Of a stretch of DNA of 64,000 nucleotides, positions 32,693 through 43,920 are shown one piece after another. The translations under genes and the position numbers were made by a program. Under the pieces are notes generated by a model. The model saw only the letters and a program-made list of their open reading frames with translations, had not been told where the DNA came from and did not search any database. The first letter of the stretch is position 1. Every line of letters starts with the position of its first letter. Source of the DNA: Chlorocebus sabaeus (lineage: Eukaryota; Chordata; Mammalia; Primates; Cercopithecidae); NCBI RefSeq assembly GCF_047675955.1, contig NC_132911.1, positions 80,954,708-81,018,707 on the forward strand. Reading direction: 5' to 3'.

Positions 32693-34679
32693 GTATTTCC
32701 TTTTCTCTTCAGTATCGGTCTGCCACTTGCAACTGAAGTATATACCAATTGCCTGTCTGGTCTTTTAAACCCCATTTTTATTTTGGAATTCTACTTGTTG
32801 GGTTATCTGACAAACTAAAACAGTTTCTAAGGAACGAATTAGTATAAAAGTAAGAGGAGTTTTATCATTTTCTATCACTTTCCAATATCAAAACTAACAA
32901 ATCAAGGCAGCTCAAATTTGAAAATGTGTAGAGAGGAAGATCACCACTAAACCACTTCATTTATTTTCTCTTTCAAAAATATATATTTTTAAAACAGCAA
33001 GATAAAAAAAGGAAAATTGCATTAGAAAAAAGGCTGTTACCCTACTACATTTCCCCCAGTGATTGATTGTATTTTCTCCCAGGAATTGAAGAAAAGGAGA
33101 AGAGAATATGAGAGTTGATTGCATCAAAAGTGTGACACGAATAAAAGAATCAAGAAATCACATATGTCTGCACAGAAGTCAACTAATAAATCAAAAGCAT
33201 GTTCTTAGCTAAGTCAGATGTTTCTTTGAAACAGCATATGGTGCAATTCCAATATACTCTATATTCAGCTACCTAACAGGCTGTCTTGTTGCTTTCAACT
33301 AGTGAAAAATATGGCAGCACAAATGTTTATAAGGCTGGTAAAACATTTTAACTTTATTTTATGCCCTGATTAGCTATTGCTGGCCTGGCAATTACATTGT
33401 AAAACCTAAAATCATAAATGAAGAAAATAACTTGTTGGCAGGAGTGAACACTAATTGTTACAATGTCCTATATTAAACCTGTTCATAGTTTCTTTTTAGT
33501 AGTTATTTTGATGTAAAATTTAACAAGTTTTCTTTTATCCTATATCAAGACTGTATTTTAAAAAGTTATGGATTTAAATTTCTGCATCATTTGTAGAATT
33601 TAGTCAAAAAATTGACATTTTTCATCATAATTTTAACCAAATCAAATCCTCATGATGGAATCATGCCTTAATCAGGAAAGAATGAAGATTATAACCCTTA
33701 AAATATTATGATGGTAGTATCTTGCTATAAAGAATAAATAAATGTTAGTATAATTGAAGAAAAGTAGTTCACATGGATTTTTACACTTTCAAATACTCAA
33801 AAGTTTGTGACTATGTGAAGCTTACTCTTTGAAATACTAAAAAGTTTGTGACTATGTGAAGGTGGCTGTGAGTGAATGTAACTTTGTAACCAAAGGAGAA
33901 ACTACTATAATTAATTGACAATAGTAGAAGACGTAATTTTCAGTGAATCATCATGCTCTCCATTTTTTTTCAGGATTATCTTTAATTGCCAGTATATTAT
34001 AAGGTTAATGGGAATCAATGTCAAATCTGAAAACTGTATTATACCCCCATACATACCTTGACCCCAAAATGCAACCACTCATATTTTTTGGTCATTGGTA
34101 ACAAGTGGGACAGTCTTGAACAGTAAATTGTTGAGCCCTGTATTTTATCAGACCCAAAAAAGAAGGAGAGTTGGAGGATATCAGTGAAAGGGTAATTTTG
34201 GAATAGAAAAGTGATAATGGAGACATTGGTATAATTTTATATCCAGCTCTTTTACTCTCTCTAAATATGCAAGTTATTATGAATGAATACTCAAGATCAC
34301 ATTCAGCAGTGTCCATGGAGCACATGAGGAGTAAGAGTGAACTCTTTCCTACCTGTATAGATACTTAAGTGTTCTGAGAGGGCCCTACAGGTACTTTGCC
34401 AGGATTCTGAAAACCATGTTTTTCTGCTTATTTCTTCTTACCATTAGCCTTACTCATTATTTCCCAAGGCCACTAATTCTGTATTTAGTGTCTGTTCACA
34501 GCATATAGCTAGTATTAGTAGCTTATTAGAGCGTGGTGCTCTCAGTAATAGCAAAACAACTAATGGAAATGTTATGCTAAAACTCTACATGGTCAGATGT
34601 TGGTGGGACTGGTTATATGTTGTAGAAGGTATTACTTGTGTGATTTTTCTTCCCCTCAGTTTCCTAAATAATGTAATTG
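32693..34679. other. non-coding, AT-rich; contains a tandem duplication
   Basis: No gene and no named repeat over 2 kb. The only structure is a 41-bp-period duplication near 33.8 kb, listed separately. Confidence 0.5.
33786..33862 (+). repeat. two-copy tandem duplication, period 41 bp
   Basis: The 22-base core AAAAGTTTGTGACTATGTGAAG appears at 33799-33820 and again at 33840-33861. Its upstream flank is repeated too ('tcaaatactc' and 'tgaaatacta'). A small local duplication with a few later substitutions. Confidence 0.85.
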
Positions 34680-34860
34680 AAAAGAAAAGAAGAAAGAAAA
34701 TGGTACTAGTGAAGTGTTTCCTCTGTGATAGATACTTGGCACACATTATCATAATCATTTTCCCAGTGATCCAAGCCCAAGACCAATTCTGTTCATCGTT
34801 GAAAAATACTAAAAAGCTTTGGCACAATAACTTGCTGACTCAGCATCAGGCCATCCACCT
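34680..34860 (-). mobile_element. possible MIR relic
   Basis: 'ctctgtgatagatacttggcacacattatcataatcattttcccagtgatcc' and 'gttgaaaaatactaaaaagc' resemble antisense MIR order, weakly. Confidence 0.45.
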
Positions 34861-35729
34861 GAATGGCCTTGCCCATTGCTTGTGCTCCACTTGTAATAAA
34901 TAACTGGTGTTGTCAAGCCTTTGACTAAAAATGTGACCTTTCCCTGGCTCCTACTTAATTTCTCCATAACTTGTCCTTGAATCTTATCCAGCTTTACCTA
35001 ATACCAAACTCCTGAATGCCTTTGCAATTTCTTCTGTTTGCATGTACAGACTTCTTGTTGCTTGCAGCTGCTTTCTACTGGTAGTTGGGTTCCATCTTCA
35101 GGAGCTGCTGCTCCAGGCTGGATTGCCTGACTGCTTACATTTCTTTGCTTGCTGTAATTCCCTAACATGCCACATGTGGATTCAGAATTACTCTGCCTAC
35201 TTTGGGATCCATCCCTAGTAGCCTCCTCTTTTTATTCTTGTCAGCCTAACTTTACTGTCTGACCTTTGCTGTGTGCTATGGTTCTTTGATTATAAGAGCA
35301 GGGAAGGACAGTATGTGCTGAGGGACTGGAAACATGGCAGTGGTGAAAAATCTGAACTTTGAAGTTTTCTCTGCTTTGGAACTGTCCTGGAGAGATTCTT
35401 CCATTTATTTATTTATTTTTTTTCCTTTCTAGTTGTATGGAGACGGGATTTGTGAAGTCTTGATTAATTTGGAGCTAGTGGGTATGTCATCTCACAGGTA
35501 GTGATTTTGGCAACTATTTTGAGTTTATCCACGTCAGCAGCTATAATTGCAAGCTTCTTTCTTGTTAGTTCTTGGAGTTGCCTATCTTCTTCCCCTGCTG
35601 TAAAATTTTGTCCCTCTCTGAAACAGAACACATTTTTTTTCCTGATATGCAAAGCACACTCATTAATTTCTCACTTAGTGATGATTCATTAATCATAGAA
35701 GGGCATGTAAGCTGCAGTAAAAGCAACTC
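34861..35729. other. non-coding stretch, nothing recognised
   Basis: Short frames on both strands (35464-35692) overlap each other and have no recognisable domain. No named repeat. Confidence 0.5.
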
Positions 35730-35800
35730 CTTTAATTTAATTTAATTTAACAAACATTTATTGAGTGTTTAATGTGCAAAGCAACGCGCAAAGCATGAGA
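35730..35800 (-). mobile_element. L2 3'-end fragment
   Basis: A (TTTAA)n run followed by 'caaacatttattgagtgtttaatgtgcaaagca' is the antisense L2 terminus. Confidence 0.55.
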
Positions 35801-36284
35801 CCCAAAGAGACCTAGTTTGGGTGATATGCAAATTATTTTTCATCAGGATAAGTGTTTAATAAACTTTTCTGAATCAAATCTAATTGGCAGAGACTTTATT
35901 AGGGCTTTCAGTTCAGATAATAAGTTATAAGATAAACTGTTTAGTAATACACTTAAAGAAACATACTTAGAATGTTTCCATAGAGAATTAAGTAACTATT
36001 TTGGGAGGTAACTAATCTGCAGTTCATATTCCGCTAAAAACGGTGTCTAGTCAATATTAAAACCTGCAAAAAACCACTGGTTTTTTTCCTTGTGTGCTCT
36101 ATTTCTTCTTTGTAGATTCCATTATGTGGGAATAATACAGGGCTATAATCAGAAAAACAGGGAAGAAATGATATTTAAGCAAAACTATGACACAGTGTGA
36201 AGTGGTTATTTTAATTAAATTAATTATATGTTAAATTGCAGAATCATGAAACATTAGGAAAGATGACAACCTGGGGATCAATCC
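35801..36284. other. non-coding stretch
   Basis: AT-rich, nothing recognised. Confidence 0.5.
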
Positions 36285-36410
36285 AATTTCAATCGTTTTA
36301 CAGGTAAGGAGGCTCAAATCCAGGGAGAAGATGTGATTTGCCTACGGTTGCACAACTAGCTGAAATTAGAAACCAGCTTGTGGTTTATATCTGAAGTAGT
36401 TAATCATGAC
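36285..36410 (-). mobile_element. possible MIR fragment
   Basis: 'ttttacaggtaaggaggctcaaatccagggagaagatgtgatttgcctacggttgcacaactagctgaaattag' follows antisense MIR order. Confidence 0.55.
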
Positions 36411-36959
36411 TCTTTGGATGGTAAGAAATGGAAAACAGTTCAAGCTAACTTTTGGAAAATTTTGGGTCGTGCCATTAAGAAGTCAGTGGATTGCAGTCAT
36501 GGCTTGATCTAGGGGTATCAATGCTTGTAGTTTCATTCACCTCTCTCTCTCTCTCTCCATCTCCAGAACTGGCTTCATTCTCTAGTGGCCTCATTTACTT
36601 CTCCTGGGGACAGGCTTCACTCAAAACAACAAAAACAATGGTTTCATAGCCTACTAAATTAGAAAAAATGTTAATTTTTTAAAGTTTCATATAATTAAAA
36701 ATAATATATTTGAAACTTGACTTAATAATAACTTAATACTTCTGGAATGTTGCAAAAAAAGTGGGAGATATTGATGAGGAAATTATTTGCTATATTGTAT
36801 CTTACTGCAAACATTGAGTAATTTTTGTCAGCATACTATACTCTTTCCATAAACTTGCCCCAATGTTTCAAACATATCCACTAATAATTAGCAAACTCAC
36901 CTTTCGTACTCTGTCTTCACCCCTCTTATTCTCAACTGTAAAAATCCAGGTAAACAGCA
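36411..36959. other. non-coding stretch
   Basis: Contains a short (CT)n run at 36541-36557. No gene recognised. Confidence 0.5.
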
Positions 36960-39353
36960 TAAAAATCATATATGTATAGGTTTTTGGGACATGGAAGGTA
37001 TTTGGTTACATATGTTTTTTAGTGGTTATTTGTGAGATTTTGGTGCACTCATCACCCAAGCAGTATATGCTGAACATGATTTGTAGCCTTTTATCACTCA
37101 ACCGCTTCCAAACCCTTTCTTCTGAGTCCAAATTCCATTATATCATTCTTATGCCTTTGCATCCTCGTAGCTTAGCTCCCACTTATGAGTGAGAGCATAT
37201 GCTGTTTGTTTGATTTTTCATTCCTAAGTTACTTCACTTAGAGTAATCGTCTCCAATCCCATCTAGGTTGCTGTAAATGCTGTTAACTCATTACTTTTTA
37301 TTGCTGACTAGTATTCCATCTCATATATGTGTGTGTATATATATATATAAAATATATCCATCATATATATGATGTAATGATATATATATGAGATATATGA
37401 TTTGTGATATATGTGTGTATATATATACACATATGTGTGTGTATATATATGCATATATATACATATCTCACAGTTTCTTTATCCACTTGATTAATAGGCA
37501 TTTCAGCTGTTTTCATATTTTTGCAATTATAAATCGTGCTGCTATAAACATGTGTGCACAAGTATCTTTTTCTTATAATGACATATTTTCCTCTGGGTAG
37601 ATAGCCAGTACTGGGATTGCTGGATCAAATGTTATTTCTACTTTTCATTCTTTAAGGAATCTCCATACTGTTTTCCATACTGGTTGTACTAGTTTACATT
37701 CCCACCATCAGTGTAGAAGTGTTCCCTTTTCACTGCATCCACACCAACATCTATTATTTTTATGATTTTTTGATTATGGCTCTTCTTTTGGGAGTAAGGT
37801 GGTATCGCATGATCATCTCAATAGATGCAGAAAAAGCACTTGACAAAATTCAACATCCCTTTATGATTAAAATCCTCAGCAAAACTTGCATACAGGGGAC
37901 ATACATCAATGTAATAAAAGCCATCTATGAGAAACCTACGCCAACCTAATACTGCATGGGGAAAAGTTGAAAGCATTCACTCTGAGAACTGGAAGAAGAC
38001 AAGGATGCCCACTCTCACCACTTCTATTCAATATAGTACTGGAAGTCCTAGCCAGAGCAGTCAGACAAGAGAAAGAAATAAAGGGCATCCAAATTGGAAA
38101 AGAGGGAGAGAAACAGTTGCCATTTGATGATATGATTATATGCTGAGAAAACCTTCAAGACTCCCCTGAAAAGCTCCTAGAACTGGTAAATAAATTCAGC
38201 AAAGTTTCAGGATACAAAATTAATTTACACAAATCAGTTGCTCTAGTATACAACAATAGCGACCAAGCTGAGAATGAAATTAAGAACACAACCCCTTTTA
38301 CAATCGCTGCAAAAAAATAAAAATATAAGAATACTTAGGAATATACCTAACCAAGAAGGTGAAAGACCTCTACAAGGAAAACTACAAAACGCTTCCAAAA
38401 GAAATCATAGACTACACAAACAAATAGAAACACCTCCCATGGTCATGGATGGGTAGAATCAATATTGTGAAAATGACAATACTACTAAAAGCAATCTCCA
38501 AATTCAATGCAATTCCCATCACAATACCACAGTTATTCTTCACAGAACTAGAAAAACAATCCTAAAATTCATTTGGAACCAAAAAAGAGCTCCCATAGCA
38601 AAAGCAAGACTAAGCAAAAAGAACAAATCTGGAGGCATCACATTGTAATTTCAAACTATACTATAAGGCTGTAGTCACCAAAACAGCATGGTACCAATAT
38701 AAAAAATGGCACAGAGAGCAGTGGAACAGCATAGAGAACCCAAAATACAGCCAAATACTTACAACCAACTGATCTTTGACAAAGTAAACAAAAATATAAA
38801 GTTGGGAAAGAACACCCTATTCAACAAATGGTGCTGGGATAATTGGCAAGCCATGTGTAGGAGAATGAAACTGGATCCTCATCTCTTACTTTATACTAAA
38901 ATAAACTCAAGATGGATCAAGGACTTAAATCTAAGACCTGGAACTATAAAAATTCTAGAAGATAACATTGGAAAAACCCTTCTAGACATTGACTTAGGTA
39001 AAGATCTCATGACCAAGAACCCAAAAGCAAATGCAACAAAAGCAAAGATAAATAAGTAGGACTTAATTAAACTAAATAGTTTTTGCATGGTAAAAGGAGA
39101 GTACACAGACAACCCACAGAGTGGGAGAAATCTTCACGATCTATACATCTGACAAAGGACTAATATCTAGCATGTACAAAGGAATCAAATAAATTTACGA
39201 GAAAATAATAAACTATCCCTTCAAAAAGTGGGCTAAAGACATTAATGGACAATTCTCAAAAGAAGATATACTAATGACCAACAAACATAAGAAAAAAATG
39301 CTCAACAGCTCTAATGATCAGTGAAATGCAAAGAAAAATATCTTATTAAAAAA
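36960..39353 (-). mobile_element. older primate L1 with 5' inversion
   Basis: The left part (about 36965-37808) is antisense L1: 3' UTR, then the ORF2 end ('cgtgctgctataaacatgtgtgca', 'gtagatagccagtactgggattgctggatcaaat'), stopping at 'aaggtggtatcgcat'. The right part (about 37809-39350) is sense ORF2, starting at 'atctcaatagatgcagaaaaagcacttgac' and ending at 'gtgaaatgcaaagaaaaata'. These breakpoints are adjacent in the L1 map, so the two parts fit one insertion whose 5' half was inverted by twin priming. ORF2 is broken by stops and frameshifts. The right end is hidden by the next L1, so no target-site duplication could be read. Confidence 0.82.
37327..37467. repeat. TA/TG-rich microsatellite inside L1
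   Basis: Alternating TATATA, TGTGTG and 'atatatatgagatatatga' runs replace the L1 words between 'gtattccatc' and 'tttctttatccacttg', where an unexpanded L1 reads only 'gtgtatatgtgcc'. Several self-complementary pieces such as GTGTATATATATACAC could form hairpins. Confidence 0.85.
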
Positions 39354-39781
39354 AGTTCATTACCAAGACAATCCTAAGCCAAAAGAACAAAGCTGGAGGC
39401 ATCACACTACCTGACTTCAAACTATACTACAAGGCTAAAGCAACCAAAACAGCATGGTACTGGTACCAAAACAGAGATATAGACCAATGGAAAAGAACAG
39501 AGCCCTCAGAAATAATACCACACATCTACAGCCATCTGATCTTTGATAAACCTGGCAAAAACAAGAAACGAGGAAAGGATTCCCTATTTAATAAATGGTG
39601 CTGGGAAAATTCACTAACCATAAGTAGAAAGCTGAAACTGGATCCTTTCCTTACTCATTATACGAAAATTAATTCAAGATGGATTAGAGGCTTAAATGTT
39701 AGACCTAAAACCATAAAAACCCTAGAAGAAAACCTAGGTAGGTAATACCATTCAGGACATAGGCATGGGCAAAGACTTCAT

Positions 39782-39785
<4 letters not shown>

Positions 39786-39822
<37 letters not shown>

Positions 39823-40029
39823 ATTATTAAACTTCAAGTTGTAGGGTACATGTGCACAACGTGCAGGTTTGCTACATATGTATACTTGTGCCATGTTGGT
39901 GTGCTGCACCCATCAACTCGTCATTTACATCAGGTATAACTCCCAATGCAATCCCTCCCCCCTCCCCCCTCCCCATGATAGGCCCCGGTGTGTGATGTTC
40001 CCCTTCCCGAGTCCAAGTGATCTCATTGT
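39786..40029 (-). promoter_or_regulatory. L1 3' UTR with G-rich tract and poly(A)
   Basis: Runs from the ORF2 stop to a poly(A) tail of about 29 nt. At 39954-39990 the minus strand has several G-runs of 3-6 separated by single A (plus strand CCCTCCCCCCTCCCCCCTCCCC), a G-quadruplex-forming motif known in primate L1 3' UTRs. No strong AATAAA lies right before the tail; the tail base is 'ttaataataataaat'-like. Confidence 0.85.
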
Positions 40030-43000
40030 TCAGTTCCCACCTACGAGTGAGAACATGCGGTGTTTGGTTTTCTGTTCTTGTGATAGTTTGCTAAGAATGA
40101 TGGTTTCCAGCTGCATCCATGTCCCTACAAAGGACACAAACTCATCCTTTTTTATGGCTGCATAGTATTCCATGGTGTATATGTGCCACATTTTCTTAAT
40201 CCAATCTGTCACTGATGGACATTTGGGTTGATTCCAAGTCTTTGCTATTGTGAATAGTGCTGCAATAAACATACGTGTGCATGTGTCCTTATAGCAGCAT
40301 AATTTATAATCCTTTGGGTATATACCCAGTAATGGGATGGCTGGGTCATATGGTACATCTAGTTCTAGATCCTTGAGGAATCGCCATACTGTTTTCCATA
40401 ATGGTTGAACTAGTTTACAATCCCACCAACAGTGTAAAAGTGTTCCTATTTCTCCACATCCTCTCCAGCACCTGTTGTTTCCTGACTTTTGAATGATCGC
40501 CATTCTAACTGGTGTGAGATGGTATCTCATTGTGGTTTTGATTTGCATTTCTCTGATGGCCAGTGAGGATGAGCATTTTTTCATGTGTCTGTTGGCTGTA
40601 TGAATGTCTTCTTTTGAGAAATGTCTGTTCATATCCTTTGCCCACTTTTGGATGGGGTTGTTTGTTTTTTTCTTGTAAATTTGTTTGAGTTCTTTGTAGG
40701 TTCTGGATATTAGCCCTTTGTCAGATGAGTAGATTGCAAAAATTTTCTCCCATTCTGTAGGTTGCCTGCTCACTCTGATGGTAGTCTCTTTTGCTGTGCA
40801 GAAGCTCTTTAGTTTGATGAGATCCCATTTGTCAATTTTGGCTTTTGTTGCCGTTGCTTTTGGTGTTTTAGACATGAAGTCTTTGCCCATGCCTATGTCC
40901 TGAATGGTACTACCTAGGTTTTCCTCTAGGATTTTTATGGTATTAGGTCTAACATTTAAGTCTCTAATCCATCTTGAATTAATTTTCGTATAAGGAGTAA
41001 GGAAAGGATCCAGTTTCAGCTTTCTACTTATGGCTAGCCAGTTTTCCCAGCACCATTTATTAAATAGGGAATCCTTTCCCCATTTCTTGTTTCTCTCAGG
41101 TTTGTCAAAGATCAGATGGCTGTAGATGTGTGGTATTATTTCTGAGGACTCTGTTCTGTTCCATTGGTCTATATCTCTGTTTTGGTACCAGTACCATGCT
41201 GTTTTGGTTACTGTAGCCTTGTAGTATAGTTTGAAGTCAGGTAGCGTGATGCCTCCAGCTTTGTTCTTTTGACTTAGGATTGTCTTGGAGATGCGGGCTC
41301 TTTTTTGGTTCCATATGAACTTTAAAGCAGTTTTTTCCAATTCTGTGAAGAAGCTCATTGGTAGCTTGATGGGGATGGCATTGAATCTATAAATTACCTT
41401 GGGCAGTATGGCCATTTTCACGATATTGATTCTTCCTATCCATGAGCATGGTATGTTCTTCCCTTTGTTTGTGTCCTCTTTGATTTCACTGAGCAGTGGT
41501 TTGTAGTTCTCCTTGAAGAGGTCCTTTACATCCCTTGTAAGTTGGATTCCTAGGTATTTTATTCTCTTTGAAGCAATTGTGAATGGAAGTTCATTCCTGA
41601 TTTGGCTCTCTGTTTGACTGTCACTGGTGTATAAGAATGCTTGTGATTTTTGCACATTAATTTTGTATCCTGAGACTTTGCTGAAGTTGCTGATCAGCTT
41701 AAGGAGATTTTGGGCTGAGACAATGGGGTTTTCTAAATATACAATCATGTCGTCTGCAAACAGGGACAATTTGACTTCTTCTTTTCCTAACTGAATCCCC
41801 TTGATTTCTTTCTCTTGCCTGATTGCCCTAGCCAGAACTTCCAACACCATGTTGAATAGGAGTGGTGAGAGAGGGCATCCCTGTCTTGTGCCAGTTTTCA
41901 AAGGGAATTTTTCCAGTTTTTGCCCATTCAGTATGATATTGACTGTGGGTTTGTCATAAATAGCTCTTATTATTTTGAGGTACGTTCCATCTATACCGAA
42001 TTTATTGAGCGTTTTTAGCATGAAGGGCTGTTGAATTTTGTCAAAAGCCTTTTCTGCATCTATTGAGATAATGATGTGGTTCTTGTCTTTGGTTCTGTTT
42101 ATATGCTGGATTATGTTTATTGATTTGCGAATGTTGAACCAGCCTTGCATCCCAGGGATGAAGCCCACTTGATCATGGTGGATAAGCTTTTTGATGTGTT
42201 GCTGAATCCCGTTTGCCAGTATTTTATTGAGGATTTTTGCATCGATGTTCATCAGGGATATTGGTCTAAAATTCTCTTTTTTTGTTGTGTCTCTGCCAGG
42301 CTTTGGTATCAGGATGATGTTGGCCTCATAAAATGAGTTAGGGAGGATTCCCTCTTTTTCTATTGATTGGAATAGTTTCAGAAGGAATGGTACCAGCTCC
42401 TCCTTGTACCTCTGGTAGAATTTGGCTGTGAATCCATCTGGTCCTGGACTTTTTTTGGTTGGTAGGCTATTAATTATTGCCTCAATTTCAGAGCCTACTA
42501 TTGGTCTATTCAGGGATTCAACTTCTTCCTGGTTTAGTCTTGGAAGAGTGTAAGTGTCCAGGAAATTATCCATTTCTTCTAGATTTTCCAGTTTATTTGC
42601 GTAGAGGTGTTTATAGTATTCTCTGATGGTAGTTTGTATTTCTGTGGGGTCGGTGGTGATATCCCCTTTATCATTTTTAATTGTGTCGATTTGATTCTTC
42701 TCTCTTTTCTTCTTTATTAGTCTTGCTAGTGGTCTGTCAATTTTGTTGATCTTTTCAAAAAACCAACTCCTGGATTCATTGATTTTTTGGAGGGTTTTTT
42801 GTGTCTCTATCTCCTTCAGTTCTGCTCTGATCTTAGTTATTTCTTGCCTTCTGCTAGCTTTCGAATGTGTTTGCTCTTGCTTCTCTAGTTCTTTTAATTG
42901 TGATGTTAGAGTGTCAATTTTAGATCTTTCCTGCTTTCTCTTGTGGGCATTTAGTGCTATAAATTTCCCTCTACACACTGCTTTAAATGTGTCCCAGAGA

Positions 43001-43857
43001 TTCTGGTATGTTGTATCTTTGTTCTCATTGGTTTCAAAGAACATCTTTATTTCTGCCTTCATTTCGTTATGTACCCAGTAGTCATTCAGGAGCAGGTTGT
43101 TCATTTTCCATGTAGTTGAGCGGTTTTGATTGAGTTTCTTAGTCCTGAGTTCTAATTTGATTGCACTGTGGTCTGAGAGACAGTTTGTTATAATTTCTGT
43201 TCTTGTACATTTGCTGAGGAGTGCTTTACTTCCGATTACGTGGTCAATTTTGGAGTAAGTACGATGTGGTGCTGAGAAGAATGTATATTCTGTTGATTTG
43301 GGGTGGAGAGTTCTATAGATGTCTATTAGGTCTGCTTGCTGCAGAGATGAGTTCAATTCCTGGATATCCTTGTTAACTTTCTGTCTCGTTGATCTGTCTA
43401 ATGTTGACAGTGGAGTGTTGAAGTCTCCCATTATTATTGTATGGGAGTCTAAGTCTCTTTGTAAGTCTCTAAGGACTTGCTTTATGAATCTGGGTGCTCC
43501 TGTATTGGGTGCATATATATTTAGGATAGTTAGCTCTTCCTGTTGAATTGATCCCTTTACCATTATGTAATGGCCTTCTTTGTCTCTTTTGATCTTTGAT
43601 GGTTTAAAGTCTGTTTTATCAGAGACTAGTATTGCAACCCCCGCTTTTTTGTGTTCTCCATTTGCTTGGTAAATCTTCCTCCATCCCTTTATTTTGAGCC
43701 TATGTATGTCTCTGCGTGTGAGATGGGTCTCCTGAATACAGCAGACTGATGGGTCTTGACTCTTTACCCAGTTTGCCAGTCTGTGTCTTTTAATTGGAGC
43801 ATTTAGTCCATTTACATTTAAGGTTAAGATTGTTATGTGTGAACTTGATCCTGCCAT
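40030..43857 (-). CDS. L1 ORF2: L1 ORF2p: endonuclease and reverse transcriptase
   Basis: 1275 codons, the canonical full length, without a stop or frameshift. ORF2p nicks target DNA and primes reverse transcription of the L1 RNA from the nick. Residues 1-239 form the APE-like endonuclease, with the expected catalytic and metal residues visible: N14 (LNVNGLN), E43 (IQETHL), D145 and N147 (GDFNTPL), D205 (KIDHV) and H230 (SDHSAIK). The reverse transcriptase lies at about 500-775, with the SPGPDGFTAKFYQ segment, IDAEKAFDKI and the active-site FADD near 700. The C-terminal zinc-knuckle-like motif C-x3-C-x7-H-x4-C is complete (CWRGCGEIGTLLHCWWDC). The start follows ORF1 by 63 bases, and translation is thought to depend on termination-reinitiation. 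By sequence, all catalytic parts are present. Confidence 0.98.
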   Translation of the reverse strand: MAGSSSHITILTLNVNGLNAPIKRHRLANWVKSQDPSVCCIQETHLTRRDIHRLKIKGWRKIYQANGEHKKAGVAILVSDKTDFKPSKIKRDKEGHYIMVKGSIQQEELTILNIYAPNTGAPRFIKQVLRDLQRDLDSHTIIMGDFNTPLSTLDRSTRQKVNKDIQELNSSLQQADLIDIYRTLHPKSTEYTFFSAPHRTYSKIDHVIGSKALLSKCTRTEIITNCLSDHSAIKLELRTKKLNQNRSTTWKMNNLLLNDYWVHNEMKAEIKMFFETNENKDTTYQNLWDTFKAVCRGKFIALNAHKRKQERSKIDTLTSQLKELEKQEQTHSKASRRQEITKIRAELKEIETQKTLQKINESRSWFFEKINKIDRPLARLIKKKREKNQIDTIKNDKGDITTDPTEIQTTIREYYKHLYANKLENLEEMDNFLDTYTLPRLNQEEVESLNRPIVGSEIEAIINSLPTKKSPGPDGFTAKFYQRYKEELVPFLLKLFQSIEKEGILPNSFYEANIILIPKPGRDTTKKENFRPISLMNIDAKILNKILANGIQQHIKKLIHHDQVGFIPGMQGWFNIRKSINIIQHINRTKDKNHIIISIDAEKAFDKIQQPFMLKTLNKFGIDGTYLKIIRAIYDKPTVNIILNGQKLEKFPLKTGTRQGCPLSPLLFNMVLEVLARAIRQEKEIKGIQLGKEEVKLSLFADDMIVYLENPIVSAQNLLKLISNFSKVSGYKINVQKSQAFLYTSDSQTESQIRNELPFTIASKRIKYLGIQLTRDVKDLFKENYKPLLSEIKEDTNKGKNIPCSWIGRINIVKMAILPKVIYRFNAIPIKLPMSFFTELEKTALKFIWNQKRARISKTILSQKNKAGGITLPDFKLYYKATVTKTAWYWYQNRDIDQWNRTESSEIIPHIYSHLIFDKPERNKKWGKDSLFNKWCWENWLAISRKLKLDPFLTPYTKINSRWIRDLNVRPNTIKILEENLGSTIQDIGMGKDFMSKTPKATATKAKIDKWDLIKLKSFCTAKETTIRVSRQPTEWEKIFAIYSSDKGLISRTYKELKQIYKKKTNNPIQKWAKDMNRHFSKEDIHTANRHMKKCSSSLAIREMQIKTTMRYHLTPVRMAIIQKSGNNRCWRGCGEIGTLLHCWWDCKLVQPLWKTVWRFLKDLELDVPYDPAIPLLGIYPKDYKLCCYKDTCTRMFIAALFTIAKTWNQPKCPSVTDWIKKMWHIYTMEYYAAIKKDEFVSFVGTWMQLETIILSKLSQEQKTKHRMFSLVGGN

Positions 43858-43920
43858 TATGATATTAACTGGTTATTTTGCTCGTTAGTTGATGCAGTTT
43901 CTTCCTAGCCTTGATGGTCT

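Noticed and set aside
25774..40356. Segmental duplication linking 25.8 kb and 39.8 kb
   Set aside because: The identity stops exactly at the L1 ends and each copy has its own target-site duplication, so these are independent insertions.
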